From: an uncultured Gammaproteobacteria bacterium
GTDB taxonomy: Bacteria > Pseudomonadota > Gammaproteobacteria > Pseudomonadales > Azotimanducaceae
Assembly: GCA_913043815.1 (NCBI GenBank)
Contig: CAJWNY010000004.1
Span: 1-64,000, forward strand
Reading direction: 5' to 3'
DNA length: 64,000 nucleotides
Positions 7,802-16,490 of this stretch are shown one piece after another. The notes beneath the pieces are model-generated. The model ran no database searches. It saw only the letters and a list, made by a program, of their open reading frames with translations, and had not been told where the DNA came from. Positions within the stretch are counted from its first letter, which is position 1. Every line of letters begins with the position of its first letter. A program made the translations under genes and the position numbers.

Positions 7802-8952
7802 TGGCTGAAGAATCCTCTCAAGACGATAAGACAGAAGAACCGACCGCGAGAAAATTGGAAAAAGCGCGTGAAGACGGTCAGGTTTTGCGCTCTCAAGATA
7901 TGACAATTGCAGCGGTAACTATTTCTGTAATAGCCTCAATGTATGTCGGAGGCTTTTGGTTAGGGCCGCAGTTTGTTGCAATATTTGCCGAAGCTTTGAC
8001 TATTCCAGCAAATTTTGCGTTCGAAGAAGATTTAGCGATTGGGCGTTTCGGCCGCCTGGCCGCAGAAAGTTTTTACGTTATGTTTCCGGTTTTTGCCGTG
8101 GCAGTAGTCATGGCGATAGCTTCGGCTACAGCACTAGGCGGCTTTGTGGTTTCTGGGAAAGCCATCATGCCAAAGGCGAGTAAATTAAATCCTTTGAAGG
8201 GCTTGGTGCGAATTTTTGGTACGAAGGCGTTAGTAGAGTTAGGTAAGGCACTTTTGAAGTTCTCCATGGTGGCGACTATCGGTGGCACCTATCTTTACTT
8301 CAATTTTGATCAAATTTTGAAGATTGGCCAAAGTCCGATTATGAGCGCAATTGTAGAAAGTATTGAGTTTGTTCTATTTGGTGGCTTCATAGCTTCACTC
8401 GCATTGCTGGTGATTGCAGCGGTAGACGTGCCTTATCAAACCTACGAGTTTTTTAAAAAGCTCAAGATGACCAAGCAAGAAATAAAAGATGAGATGAAAG
8501 AGGTTGAGGGTCAACCAGAAGTAAAACAAAAGATTAGGCAAAAACAACAAGAAATGGCCCAAGGCAGAATGCTCGACGACGTACCCAAAGCGGACGTGAT
8601 TGTCACAAACCCACAACACTTCTCTGTTGCTCTGGTTTATGAAATAGATCAAGAAGAGGCTCCGAAGGTGTTGGCAAAGGGCACCAATATGATGGCGAAG
8701 CGAATAAGAGAAGTTGCAACAGAAAATGGCGTTGAAATATTTGAGGCGCCGCTATTAGCGCGCGCGCTGTATTTCACTACTGAAATAGGTATGCCGATAC
8801 CTCCCGGGTTGTTTCACGCAGTGGCTCAGGTCATCGCCTATGTATACAGCCTAAACTCTGTCACCCCCGGTGGTGCAAAAGTGCATAAACCAAGACCCCA
8901 AGTGCCTGAAGAATTGGTATTTGATGAACTTGGACGACGAAACGTTGATTAA
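7801..8952 (+). CDS. flhB: Flagellar export switch protein FlhB, with NPQH cleavage motif
   Basis: FlhB (383 residues) has four membrane segments and a cytoplasmic domain that is autocleaved between Asn and Pro to allow the switch from hook to filament export. The N-terminus DDKTEEPTARKLEKAREDGQ is typical, as is the linker of charged helices around residues 215-262. The cleavage site reads NPQH (N270-P271-Q272-H273) instead of the usual NPTH; Asn and Pro, which carry out the cleavage, are retained. The rest, including APLLARALYFTTEIGMPIP, is normal. FlhA, which often follows, is not here. Confidence 0.95.
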   Translation: MAEESSQDDKTEEPTARKLEKAREDGQVLRSQDMTIAAVTISVIASMYVGGFWLGPQFVAIFAEALTIPANFAFEEDLAIGRFGRLAAESFYVMFPVFAVAVVMAIASATALGGFVVSGKAIMPKASKLNPLKGLVRIFGTKALVELGKALLKFSMVATIGGTYLYFNFDQILKIGQSPIMSAIVESIEFVLFGGFIASLALLVIAAVDVPYQTYEFFKKLKMTKQEIKDEMKEVEGQPEVKQKIRQKQQEMAQGRMLDDVPKADVIVTNPQHFSVALVYEIDQEEAPKVLAKGTNMMAKRIREVATENGVEIFEAPLLARALYFTTEIGMPIPPGLFHAVAQVIAYVYSLNSVTPGGAKVHKPRPQVPEELVFDELGRRNVD

Positions 8953-8968
8953 AAAACAGGATAAAAAA

Positions 8969-10393
8969 ATGATTTCTTTAAAAGAAGAACCGATATTAGT
9001 TGAAGATTTGTGTTTTAGTCCGGAAGACAGCGACGCGCTTGATACATGTCGGCGCGCTCTAGCAAATGCAGGGTCAGTTATCATTACTGCAGCAGGCAAT
9101 GAAAGTTTGTTGGCGCACTACACCCGAGTATTGCTCAGTCAACTGCCCGGACAAAATACTTTAGACCAACGTAAGCTATCTGTTCGCAGAATGCCAAGAG
9201 ATAAAGATGCGTTGCTGGCAGCATTGAATAGATTGCTTGCCGAGTTAGATTTTGAAAGCGTAGGTGCGAAGAAGAAAGTACCGACTTCTGAAATCTGGCT
9301 GTATGAACTACCCGGGCCAAGTGATTCTGAGTTCATCGTAACTACTGCAAAAATGATTCGTCAGTTTAAAGCCGCTGGTGTGTCGATTATTGTTAACTCT
9401 CGTCAAGCGCGTCCGGGATCCGAGCTTTTGAGTAAGTTATCACAACGAGTTAGGGGAACTCTGGTTGAATTTGCGTTGCCAGATAAAGATTCTTGTATTG
9501 CTCTTGCAGAAAAAGTCACAGGCACTAGTGACGCATTGCAGGTTAATGGCCTGATCAAAGATCTTGGTTATACATTTCAAAAAAGTCAGGCTGCTTCGCT
9601 GTCTGTGTTTCCGCAAGAAACCGCTGTCGATTTATCAACTCAACAGATGTTAACGCAGCGCAAGCCGATAAAGGCAACGCCCCAGACTTCTAGTAAAATT
9701 TCGCCTACAGCAGATCTACCTAGCATTCGTAGCATTGGGAGGAGGTCGAAGAAATTTTTGCTAGTCGGAGGTGTTTTTATATCAGTCGCGATGTTTGGCT
9801 TTTACGCAGTGAATCAAATTAATTGGGTCGATTTGCAAAGTTCCGTTAGCACCTTATATGCAGATTTAATCCAAAGTAATGAAGTTGCGAACTCTACCGG
9901 TGAAACCTCTAGCAACCCTTTGGGAGAAGAAGTTAAGGCTGTTGCGGCAAGTTCCAACGCGAGACAAACAACGCTCGCGGTCTCAGAACAAAGTGTTTCT
10001 AGTAAGTCGTCTGATCAAATGAGCGCCCTAGAGGAGTCACTAGCGGAAACACTAGAACTTAATGATTCAGAAGAGAATCTGACAGAACTTTTTCTTTTCA
10101 AGCCACCTCTACCTAACGCAAGTGCGGTGTATGTCCAGCACGCATCGTTTCGTTTATCTCAGGGGGCTTATATTTGGAAGAATAACGCAAAGCGTTTGTC
10201 TGATGCTCAAATTTTTAGTAAAGGTAGTACCGACACTCGGTTTGTAGTTGTGAGCGGCCCATTTACCGATCGGCTTGAAGCTCAGCAGTATCTTGATAAC
10301 GTGGGGGTTACTGACAAAGCCTATTTTATTTTAGGCGATGCACTTGGCGAACTTCTAGTTGCGCCGAGTAACGCTTTAGCGAGTATGGAGTAG
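8969..10393 (+). CDS. DamX-like membrane protein: degenerate ATPase-like domain plus SPOR-like end
   Basis: This 474-residue protein has three parts. Residues about 10-190 look like an AAA/P-loop domain of the DamX/ExeA type, with strand-helix GSVIITAAGNESLLAHYTRV at the Walker A position and EIWLYELPG at the Walker B position, but neither the GKT/S nor acidic pair is intact. One membrane helix lies near residues 262-282 (FLLVGGVFISVAMFGFYAV). The tail from about 385 resembles a SPOR domain (VYVQHASFRLSQGAYIW, then RFVVVSGPFTDRLEAQQYL). SPOR domains bind denuded septal peptidoglycan. ATG 8969 is chosen for its ACAGGA ribosome site 17 bases after flhB. The family call is from remembered pattern, not alignment. 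Confidence 0.6.
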   Translation: MISLKEEPILVEDLCFSPEDSDALDTCRRALANAGSVIITAAGNESLLAHYTRVLLSQLPGQNTLDQRKLSVRRMPRDKDALLAALNRLLAELDFESVGAKKKVPTSEIWLYELPGPSDSEFIVTTAKMIRQFKAAGVSIIVNSRQARPGSELLSKLSQRVRGTLVEFALPDKDSCIALAEKVTGTSDALQVNGLIKDLGYTFQKSQAASLSVFPQETAVDLSTQQMLTQRKPIKATPQTSSKISPTADLPSIRSIGRRSKKFLLVGGVFISVAMFGFYAVNQINWVDLQSSVSTLYADLIQSNEVANSTGETSSNPLGEEVKAVAASSNARQTTLAVSEQSVSSKSSDQMSALEESLAETLELNDSEENLTELFLFKPPLPNASAVYVQHASFRLSQGAYIWKNNAKRLSDAQIFSKGSTDTRFVVVSGPFTDRLEAQQYLDNVGVTDKAYFILGDALGELLVAPSNALASME

Positions 10394-10396
10394 ACC

Positions 10397-11386
10397 ATGG
10401 CTGACGAAGACAATAAGAACGAAGAGGCAAAATTGCCGGAGGGAGAGGAATCTTTTGACTCTGCTGCTGCAGTAGATGCCATTGTTGAAGGAACACGCAG
10501 TCGGGTAGATGAGATCGAAGAAGCCTTAGATGGCGCCTTGGTCGCTAACAATGATTCCGCCCAAGCTGCTGCAGAGGCTCCCGACGCGATACCTGAAAAA
10601 AGCATAGAAAATGATTCCGAGATCGTTCTAGATTTAGGTGATGTTGAAGTTGCGCCGACGGTCGCTAAGAAAAAAGACGATGTTGAAGAACCTTCGCTGC
10701 AAATTCATGTAGGTAAAGACGACGTTCGTATTTCCACAGGGCACCCCCTTATAGACGATATTGCGGCCCAATTAGAAAAATCCCGAAAGTTTACGATTTA
10801 CGCGGTTTCGTCGCTGTTTATTGCGCTGCTCACGAGTGTTTTATTTTACATTCTTATGTCCGCTCAGATGTCAAAAAAGGTATCTGAAGTAAATTCAATG
10901 ATGGCTGCTGTAGCGAAGCGCACGTTGCAGGTGACGAAAGGCATCGAGACCTTCAGTACCTTAGAAGAAAGAATCGGCCAAACTTTGTTGAATCAAACCT
11001 CTCTAGCGGAAACTTTGGCCGCCAATGATTTGGCTGTTGCAGAATTAGAGCTTAGAATTACTGGGCTGAATGAAAGTATGCAGGCGGATATTGGGCGAGT
11101 CGTAGATGAAAGTAGCAATTATCTGGTGCAAACTAGGGGGGTGCTGCAAGAAGAGAATCAGAAGACTTTCAACACTTTAGGTGATTTACAAAGTATTTTG
11201 GTAGAGCAGCGTGGAATGATTGCACCGATCAGTAATTTGAGCCGCGAAGTGAATCAGGTTAAAGGGGATTTAGCTGAGGTGCGTAAGACCATCGATGATC
11301 TCTATACTATTGAGCGCGCACGCATGGCGAGAGAATTGTTGGATCAAAGAGACGCATCGCAGCTTCAGTCGACTGAAGAAAACTAG
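10397..11386 (+). CDS. Unknown bitopic membrane protein with coiled coil, in the post-flhB operon
   Basis: I do not recognise this 329-residue protein. The first 125 residues are very acidic and probably disordered, with LQIHVGKDDVRISTGHPLID just before the membrane. A single membrane helix is predicted near residues 132-154 (FTIYAVSSLFIALLTSVLFYI). The rest is a long, mostly helical, coiled-coil-like region ending in KGDLAEVRKTIDDLYTIERA. The ATG is only 4 bases after the previous stop, so the two genes are surely co-transcribed. Topology suggests a cytoplasmic acidic tail and a periplasmic helical rod; the role is unknown. Confidence 0.6.
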   Translation: MADEDNKNEEAKLPEGEESFDSAAAVDAIVEGTRSRVDEIEEALDGALVANNDSAQAAAEAPDAIPEKSIENDSEIVLDLGDVEVAPTVAKKKDDVEEPSLQIHVGKDDVRISTGHPLIDDIAAQLEKSRKFTIYAVSSLFIALLTSVLFYILMSAQMSKKVSEVNSMMAAVAKRTLQVTKGIETFSTLEERIGQTLLNQTSLAETLAANDLAVAELELRITGLNESMQADIGRVVDESSNYLVQTRGVLQEENQKTFNTLGDLQSILVEQRGMIAPISNLSREVNQVKGDLAEVRKTIDDLYTIERARMARELLDQRDASQLQSTEEN

Positions 11387-11424
11387 GTTAAACACCTCTA
11401 TCGCCGACTGAAAATGGAAACTTT

Positions 11425-11447
11425 TGGTATCTGGACACCTGGTATCT
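11425..11447 (+). repeat. Direct repeat TGGTATCT x2, 15-bp period
   Basis: Two perfect 8-base copies (11425-11432 and 11440-11447) are separated by 7 bases in the 92-base gap before the next gene. Possible regulator site; no other support. Confidence 0.25.
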
Positions 11448-11478
11448 TGCATATTTATCATTGAGAGATAATTAAATC

Positions 11479-12108
11479 ATGTCACAGTCTTTTGTTGTTC
11501 CGGCGCTTATAACCGCTACTGCGTTGTTAATAACGCTGATATTCCTTTTCATGATTTATTTGTGGCAGCGCATCAACGCTTTAGAAAAACAGAAACCTGG
11601 GGAAATCACTCTAGCAGCCAACTCTAGTGGTGATGCACTGCTTGGTTTTAAGGGTAAAGAAATTTGGGTCGCGCTAGAAAATCCAGGTAAGTTCTCGGTA
11701 AATATTGATGAGTTAAGGCAGCGCTATACCTTTATTTTGTCACGCCATATTGAACAAATCATCGATCAGGGCCAAATGGATAAGCAAACCGGAAAGGAGG
11801 CGGTTCCGGAAAGTAATGCGGCGATTGGCGGTTTACGAGGTGAAATTCAATCGTGGTTGCCACCATCTTATGTCGCGCGGTTTTATCGTGTCGGTCGGGA
11901 TTCGGCTGTTCTTTCGGATGACGAGGTAGGCGAGCTGCGGTCGGAAGTTAGAGCCTTAGTAAAAGAAATATTGGAGCGTTTGGGCATGTCGGCTGAAGCG
12001 GCTGGTATTGGCAGTCTGATTACCTCCCACACTCTAGAATTCCGCTCTAATGCCGCAGATGGAAAGGATCCGGAGGCCGAAGAAGACCAGGTTCAACCGA
12101 CTACTTAG
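11479..12108 (+). CDS. Unknown membrane-anchored protein, third gene after flhB
   Basis: This 209-residue protein is not a family I recognise. An N-terminal membrane anchor spans residues about 6-31 (ALITATALLITLIFLFMIYLW), followed by a soluble domain rich in charged helices. The segment LLGFKGKEIWVALENPGKFS and the later SWLPPSYVARFYRVGRDSAV look like ordered conserved core; the last 25 residues are acidic. The ribosome site GAGAGA precedes the ATG by 9 bases. It is probably part of the same transcription unit as the two genes before it, which places it in a candidate flagellum-linked envelope module. Confidence 0.55.
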   Translation: MSQSFVVPALITATALLITLIFLFMIYLWQRINALEKQKPGEITLAANSSGDALLGFKGKEIWVALENPGKFSVNIDELRQRYTFILSRHIEQIIDQGQMDKQTGKEAVPESNAAIGGLRGEIQSWLPPSYVARFYRVGRDSAVLSDDEVGELRSEVRALVKEILERLGMSAEAAGIGSLITSHTLEFRSNAADGKDPEAEEDQVQPTT

Positions 12109-12315
12109 CGGTTCTGCCCCTTGGGTCCTGCTCCTGGATTGTTAGGCAGCTTTGGTCCCGCCCACTGCTGCGCCCGCTGCACTCTGTTAAAATCATACCT
12201 TTTTAGATTCCTCTTCAAATAAGCAATTTTTGCCACTTAACGCTCAGCGAGGATCTGTCGAGTGAGGTATTATCTTTCGCTTGCTTTGCACTATTTGCGT
12301 TTTTCGAGGAATAAA

Positions 12316-14502
12316 TTGGACATCACTCATATCATTGACGGGCTTAATGAGCCTCAGCGTGAAGCGGTATCTGCGCCCCTATCAAATGCTCTAGTTATTG
12401 CCGGAGCTGGCAGTGGAAAGACTCGAGTACTGGTGCATCGTATTGCCTGGCTAGTAGATATTGAAAATGTCTCACCCTACGGCATTTTGGCTGTGACCTT
12501 TACCAACAAGGCTGCTGCTGAGTTGCGCGCTCGAACAGAATCATTGCTTAACGTATCAGCCAGATCTATGTGGGTGGGCACATTTCACAGCTTGGCTCAC
12601 CGACTGCTGCGTATGCATTGGTTAGAGGCTAAATTACCGCAAAATTTTCAAATCTTAGACGGCGACGATCAACTACGCCTGATAAAAAGAATCATGAAGG
12701 CCCTTAGCATTGACGACAAAAAGTGGCCGCCGCGACAAGTTACTTGGTTTATTAATGGGCAAAAGGATGAGGGGCGAAGGGCCAAAGAAGTGCCCACGGG
12801 GAATGATTTATTTCAAATTACCCACCAGCGTATCTATCAGGCCTACGAAGATGCTTGTAATCAAGGCGGCTTGGTAGATTTTGCTGAGTTACTTTTGCGC
12901 AGTCATGAGCTTTGGTTGAACAATCCGGAGCTGCTGGCTCATTATCAGACACGTTTTCAGCATGTATTAGTGGATGAGTTTCAAGACACCAATACTATCC
13001 AATACGCATGGTTAAGAGTGTTAGTTGGCACTAACTCGAAAATCATGGCGGTGGGCGACGACGACCAATCTATCTATGGCTGGCGTGGTGCTAAAATTGA
13101 AAACATTCAGCGTTTTAGCCAAGACTTCAGTGATGTAATGACCGTTCGTTTGGAGCAAAACTATCGCTCCACCCAAACCATTCTAGAAGCAGCCAATAGC
13201 CTGATTCAGCGCAATACCAACAGATTGGGTAAGGAGCTGTGGTCTGAGGGCAAAAAAGGGGAATTGATTAAAATTTATGCCGGATTCAATGATTTAGATG
13301 AGGCACGTTTTATTGCTGAGCGCATTGCACAATGGATAGAGAGCGGTGGTAGTCCAAATGAAGCGGCGATTTTGTATCGCTCCAACGCGCAATCTCGGGT
13401 CTTGGAAGAGGCTCTACTGCGCGCCAACATTCCCTATCAGATTTATGGCGGGCAGCGCTTTTTTGATCGTATTGAAATTAAGAATGCACTGGCTTACATG
13501 CGCCTTATAGAAGATCGTAATTCCGATCCGGCCTTTGAACGAGTGGTTAATACGCCGCCTAGAGGTATTGGCGATAAGACCATTGAAGGCGTGCGTCAGC
13601 TGGCACGTACAAGAGGTGTGTCGTTGTGGGCTGCGGCTCAAGCGGGTATCGAAGAAGGGCTTTTCACATCAAGAGTACATGGTGCAATTGGCGCATTTCT
13701 TGGTTTGATTAATGATTTGGCCGAAGCTGTAGCCCCACTAGATTTAGATGAGTTAGCTCAACAAATTGTAGAGGTCAGCGGGCTAATGGTGTTTCACAGC
13801 CAAGAGCGCGGCGAGCGCGGTTTAGCACGCAAAGAAAACTTAGAAGAATTGGTTGCCGCCTGCCGTCAGTTTAGTGGTGATTTAGTATTTCCTTTTGAAG
13901 ATGGGGACCGCGCCGAAGTCAGCGTTTTACAAGAATTTTTAGACCAGATGACACTGGACGCAGGTGATCGCCAAGCGGCCCAAGGCCCCAGTGTACAAAT
14001 GATGACACTGCACTCGGCGAAAGGTTTGGAGTTTCCGTTGGTGTTTTTAGGCGGCATGGAAGAAGGCCTGTTCCCACATCGTATGTCCGCGGACGAGCCT
14101 GGGCGGATGGAAGAAGAGCGGCGCTTAGCTTACGTGGGTATCACCCGCGCCATGCAAGAGCTTTACTTAACTTATGCCGAGAGTCGGCGTTTGCACGGCC
14201 AGGATAATTACAATCGTCCTAGTCGATTTTTATTAGAAATGCCGAAAGAGTTGCTTTCGGAAGTGCGCATGAAAACCAGCGTTAATCAGTCTTATCGTTC
14301 AGCTGCTCCCCAACGTTCTATGTACAGTGATGAAGTCGTAGAAGGAATGCGTATGGGACAGCGAGTGATGCATGGCAAATATGGCGAAGGTGTGGTGCTA
14401 CAGTTTGAGGGCGGTGGTGAGCGAGCTAAAGTTCAAGTTAATTTTTCCGAAGGTGCCAAGTGGTTAATGGTGGGCTACGCCAACTTAAAAATACTGGATT
14501 GA
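12316..14502 (+). CDS. uvrD: DNA helicase II UvrD
   Basis: This 728-residue superfamily 1A 3'-5' helicase acts in nucleotide-excision and mismatch repair. It resembles E. coli UvrD from the first residues (LNEPQREAVSAP) through Walker A GAGSGKT (30-36), TFTNKAAAELRAR, the DEFQD Walker B (220-224), GDDDQSIYGWRGA, LEQNYRSTQTI and the late LHSAKGLEFPLVFLGGMEEG and RLAYVGITRAMQEL. The end has the UvrD-type RNA-polymerase-binding (Tudor-like) segment MGQRVMHGKYGEGVVLQFEG. TTG 12316 is chosen because AGGA lies 5 bases upstream and it aligns with the E. coli start; an ATG 54 bases upstream would add an unmatched extension. Confidence 0.95.
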   Translation: MDITHIIDGLNEPQREAVSAPLSNALVIAGAGSGKTRVLVHRIAWLVDIENVSPYGILAVTFTNKAAAELRARTESLLNVSARSMWVGTFHSLAHRLLRMHWLEAKLPQNFQILDGDDQLRLIKRIMKALSIDDKKWPPRQVTWFINGQKDEGRRAKEVPTGNDLFQITHQRIYQAYEDACNQGGLVDFAELLLRSHELWLNNPELLAHYQTRFQHVLVDEFQDTNTIQYAWLRVLVGTNSKIMAVGDDDQSIYGWRGAKIENIQRFSQDFSDVMTVRLEQNYRSTQTILEAANSLIQRNTNRLGKELWSEGKKGELIKIYAGFNDLDEARFIAERIAQWIESGGSPNEAAILYRSNAQSRVLEEALLRANIPYQIYGGQRFFDRIEIKNALAYMRLIEDRNSDPAFERVVNTPPRGIGDKTIEGVRQLARTRGVSLWAAAQAGIEEGLFTSRVHGAIGAFLGLINDLAEAVAPLDLDELAQQIVEVSGLMVFHSQERGERGLARKENLEELVAACRQFSGDLVFPFEDGDRAEVSVLQEFLDQMTLDAGDRQAAQGPSVQMMTLHSAKGLEFPLVFLGGMEEGLFPHRMSADEPGRMEEERRLAYVGITRAMQELYLTYAESRRLHGQDNYNRPSRFLLEMPKELLSEVRMKTSVNQSYRSAAPQRSMYSDEVVEGMRMGQRVMHGKYGEGVVLQFEGGGERAKVQVNFSEGAKWLMVGYANLKILD

Positions 14503-14546
14503 TATTGCGTATAAGCGAATCGAATGCGAAAAAATGGGGGAGAAAT

Positions 14547-15632
14547 ATGAAGAGTATTAACATAGTTGTTATGGCTATGATATTGGCTGGTTGTACTGGT
14601 GGGAGCGGACAAACTCAAACGACTGCAGCGGATACTGCTGAAGTGAAAAATTATCGCTGGAAAATGATTACCACTTGGCCAAAGAATTTGCCCGGCCTAG
14701 GAGCGGCGCCAGAGCGGCTAGCGCAAAAACTTAGAGTTATGAGCGCGGGTCGGCTAGATATAAAAGTCTACGGTGCTGGCGAACTAGTCGGGGCACTAGA
14801 AGTGTTTGACGCCGTATCTCAGGGGACTGCGCAAATGGGGCATGGTGCAGCATATTACTGGCGCGGTAAAATTCCAGCAGCGGCCTTTTTTGCTACCGTG
14901 CCATTCGGTATGAACGCCCAAGAAATGAATGGCTGGTTGCATTACGGCGGTGGCTTGGAACTTTGGCGTGAACTATACGCGCCCTTTAATTTAGTGCCTT
15001 TTGCTGCAGGTAATTCTGGGGTACAAATGGCTGGCTGGTTTAATAAAGAAATAAACTCGGTAGATGACCTTAAAGGTTTGAAGATGCGCATTCCCGGCCT
15101 GGGTGGAGAAGTTTTGGCGCGAGCTGGCGGTACGCCAGTGGTGTTGCCGGGTGGTGAAATATATACCGCTCTGCAAACCGGAGTTATTGATGCCACCGAG
15201 TGGGTGGGTCCCTACAACGATTTGGCTTTCTCACTACATACTGCTGCTAAGTACTACTACTACCCCGGCTGGCACGAACCCGGGCCAACCTTGGAAGCTA
15301 TGGTTAACAAGGAAGCTTGGGATTCGTTACCAGCAGATCTGCAGATGATGATTGAGGTGGCGACTAGAGCGATCAATGACGATATGTTGAGCGAATTTAC
15401 TGCGCGCAACAATGCCGCGCTAGTGACCTTAGTTCAAGAACACGGTGTGCAATTACGTAGACTGCCGGATGATGTTTTGGTGAAGCTCAAAGCTATCTCC
15501 AAAGAGGTGGTTGCAGAGGCCGCATTAGAAAATGAACTTGCAGAGCGTATCCATAATTCTTATACGACCTTTCAGCAAGATGTTGCGAGGTATCATTCTT
15601 ATAGTGAACAAGCGTATTTAAACGCCCGCTAG
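14547..15632 (+). CDS. TRAP transporter substrate-binding lipoprotein, TakP/DctP family
   Basis: This 361-residue binding protein feeds a tripartite (TRAP) uptake system. The N-terminus is a lipoprotein signal with lipobox LAGC, so it is probably tethered rather than free in the periplasm. The mature part begins YRWKMITTWPKNLPGLG and contains the family segments GHGAAYYWRGKIPAAAFF, LKMRIPGLGGEVLARAGG and LQTGVIDATEWVGPYND, which resemble TakP-type 2-oxoacid binders more than classical C4-dicarboxylate binders. ATG 14547 follows GGGGGAGA. The cognate permease genes lie 850 bases away on the opposite strand, beyond a crotonase gene. Confidence 0.88.
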   Translation: MKSINIVVMAMILAGCTGGSGQTQTTAADTAEVKNYRWKMITTWPKNLPGLGAAPERLAQKLRVMSAGRLDIKVYGAGELVGALEVFDAVSQGTAQMGHGAAYYWRGKIPAAAFFATVPFGMNAQEMNGWLHYGGGLELWRELYAPFNLVPFAAGNSGVQMAGWFNKEINSVDDLKGLKMRIPGLGGEVLARAGGTPVVLPGGEIYTALQTGVIDATEWVGPYNDLAFSLHTAAKYYYYPGWHEPGPTLEAMVNKEAWDSLPADLQMMIEVATRAINDDMLSEFTARNNAALVTLVQEHGVQLRRLPDDVLVKLKAISKEVVAEAALENELAERIHNSYTTFQQDVARYHSYSEQAYLNAR

Positions 15633-15647
15633 TCAAAGGGTAGATTC

Positions 15648-16475
15648 ATGGAGTTAAAAAATACCGAGTACGCAGTGGATATCGATGGCATTGCGACCAT
15701 CTGGTTGAACCGCCCACATAGAATGAATGCGTGGACTGGCAGATTGCATACCGAATACCGCTATTTGCTAGAGCAAGCGAATCTCGATAAAAAGGTCCGA
15801 GTGATTGTTGTCACTGGCCGAGGCAAAGGTTTCTGTGTTGGCGGTGATAGCGATGCTCTGAGTGGACATTCAGAGCGTGGTGGCTACGATTCTGGTACTA
15901 AAGAAGATATTGCGCTGCCCGGGTTTGGTACCAGTCCTGAATTTGATGCGGCGTTTGCTTATCACTTTGGTTTGGACAAACCTGTCATCGCAGCCATGAA
16001 TGGTCCAGCCGCTGGTGTTGGTTTAGCTTTGGCTTGTTTTGCCGATTTGCGCTTTGCTGTACCTGGGGTGAAATTCACCACAGCCCACGGCAAGCTTAAC
16101 TTACCGGCCGAGTATGGGCTTTCTTGGATGTTGCCCAAGATTATGGGCCTTGGTCGCGCCAATGATTTACTCTTAACCAGCAGAGTGTTTACCTCAAATG
16201 AAGCCCATGAGTTGGGTTTTGTGAACCAGCTATTTAGTGTCGAAGAATTGCTTCCGAAATGCTACGAGTATGCGAGAAACCTCGTGCGTAGCGTTTCACC
16301 TAACTCTTTGCGCCAGACCAAATGGCAGATATACAGAGACCTCCATCGAGACGTAGCCGCGTCGGTGATAGATTCAGAACGTCTTATTAACGAGATGGCC
16401 AAGGAAGAAGATTTTCGCGAGGGTGTAGCTGCCCTTGTGGGAAAACGTAGTCCAGATTGGCCTTCTATAAAGTAG
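15648..16475 (+). CDS. Enoyl-CoA hydratase/isomerase family (crotonase) protein
   Basis: The 275-residue protein has the crotonase fold. An N-terminal IATIWLNRPHRMNAW is followed by the first oxyanion-loop segment GKGFCVGGDSDAL and the second, KPVIAAMNGPAAGVGLALA. LPAEYGLSWMLPKIMG retains a Glu in the region used for hydration or isomerisation. The substrate cannot be named: acyl-CoA chain hydration, isomerisation or a side reaction are all possible. It is 15 bases after the TRAP binding protein gene and ends 15 bases before the convergent dctM stop, so it likely shares the binding protein's transcript and may act on what the transporter imports. Confidence 0.85.
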   Translation: MELKNTEYAVDIDGIATIWLNRPHRMNAWTGRLHTEYRYLLEQANLDKKVRVIVVTGRGKGFCVGGDSDALSGHSERGGYDSGTKEDIALPGFGTSPEFDAAFAYHFGLDKPVIAAMNGPAAGVGLALACFADLRFAVPGVKFTTAHGKLNLPAEYGLSWMLPKIMGLGRANDLLLTSRVFTSNEAHELGFVNQLFSVEELLPKCYEYARNLVRSVSPNSLRQTKWQIYRDLHRDVAASVIDSERLINEMAKEEDFREGVAALVGKRSPDWPSIK

Positions 16476-16490
16476 ATAAAGCGGCTCGCT

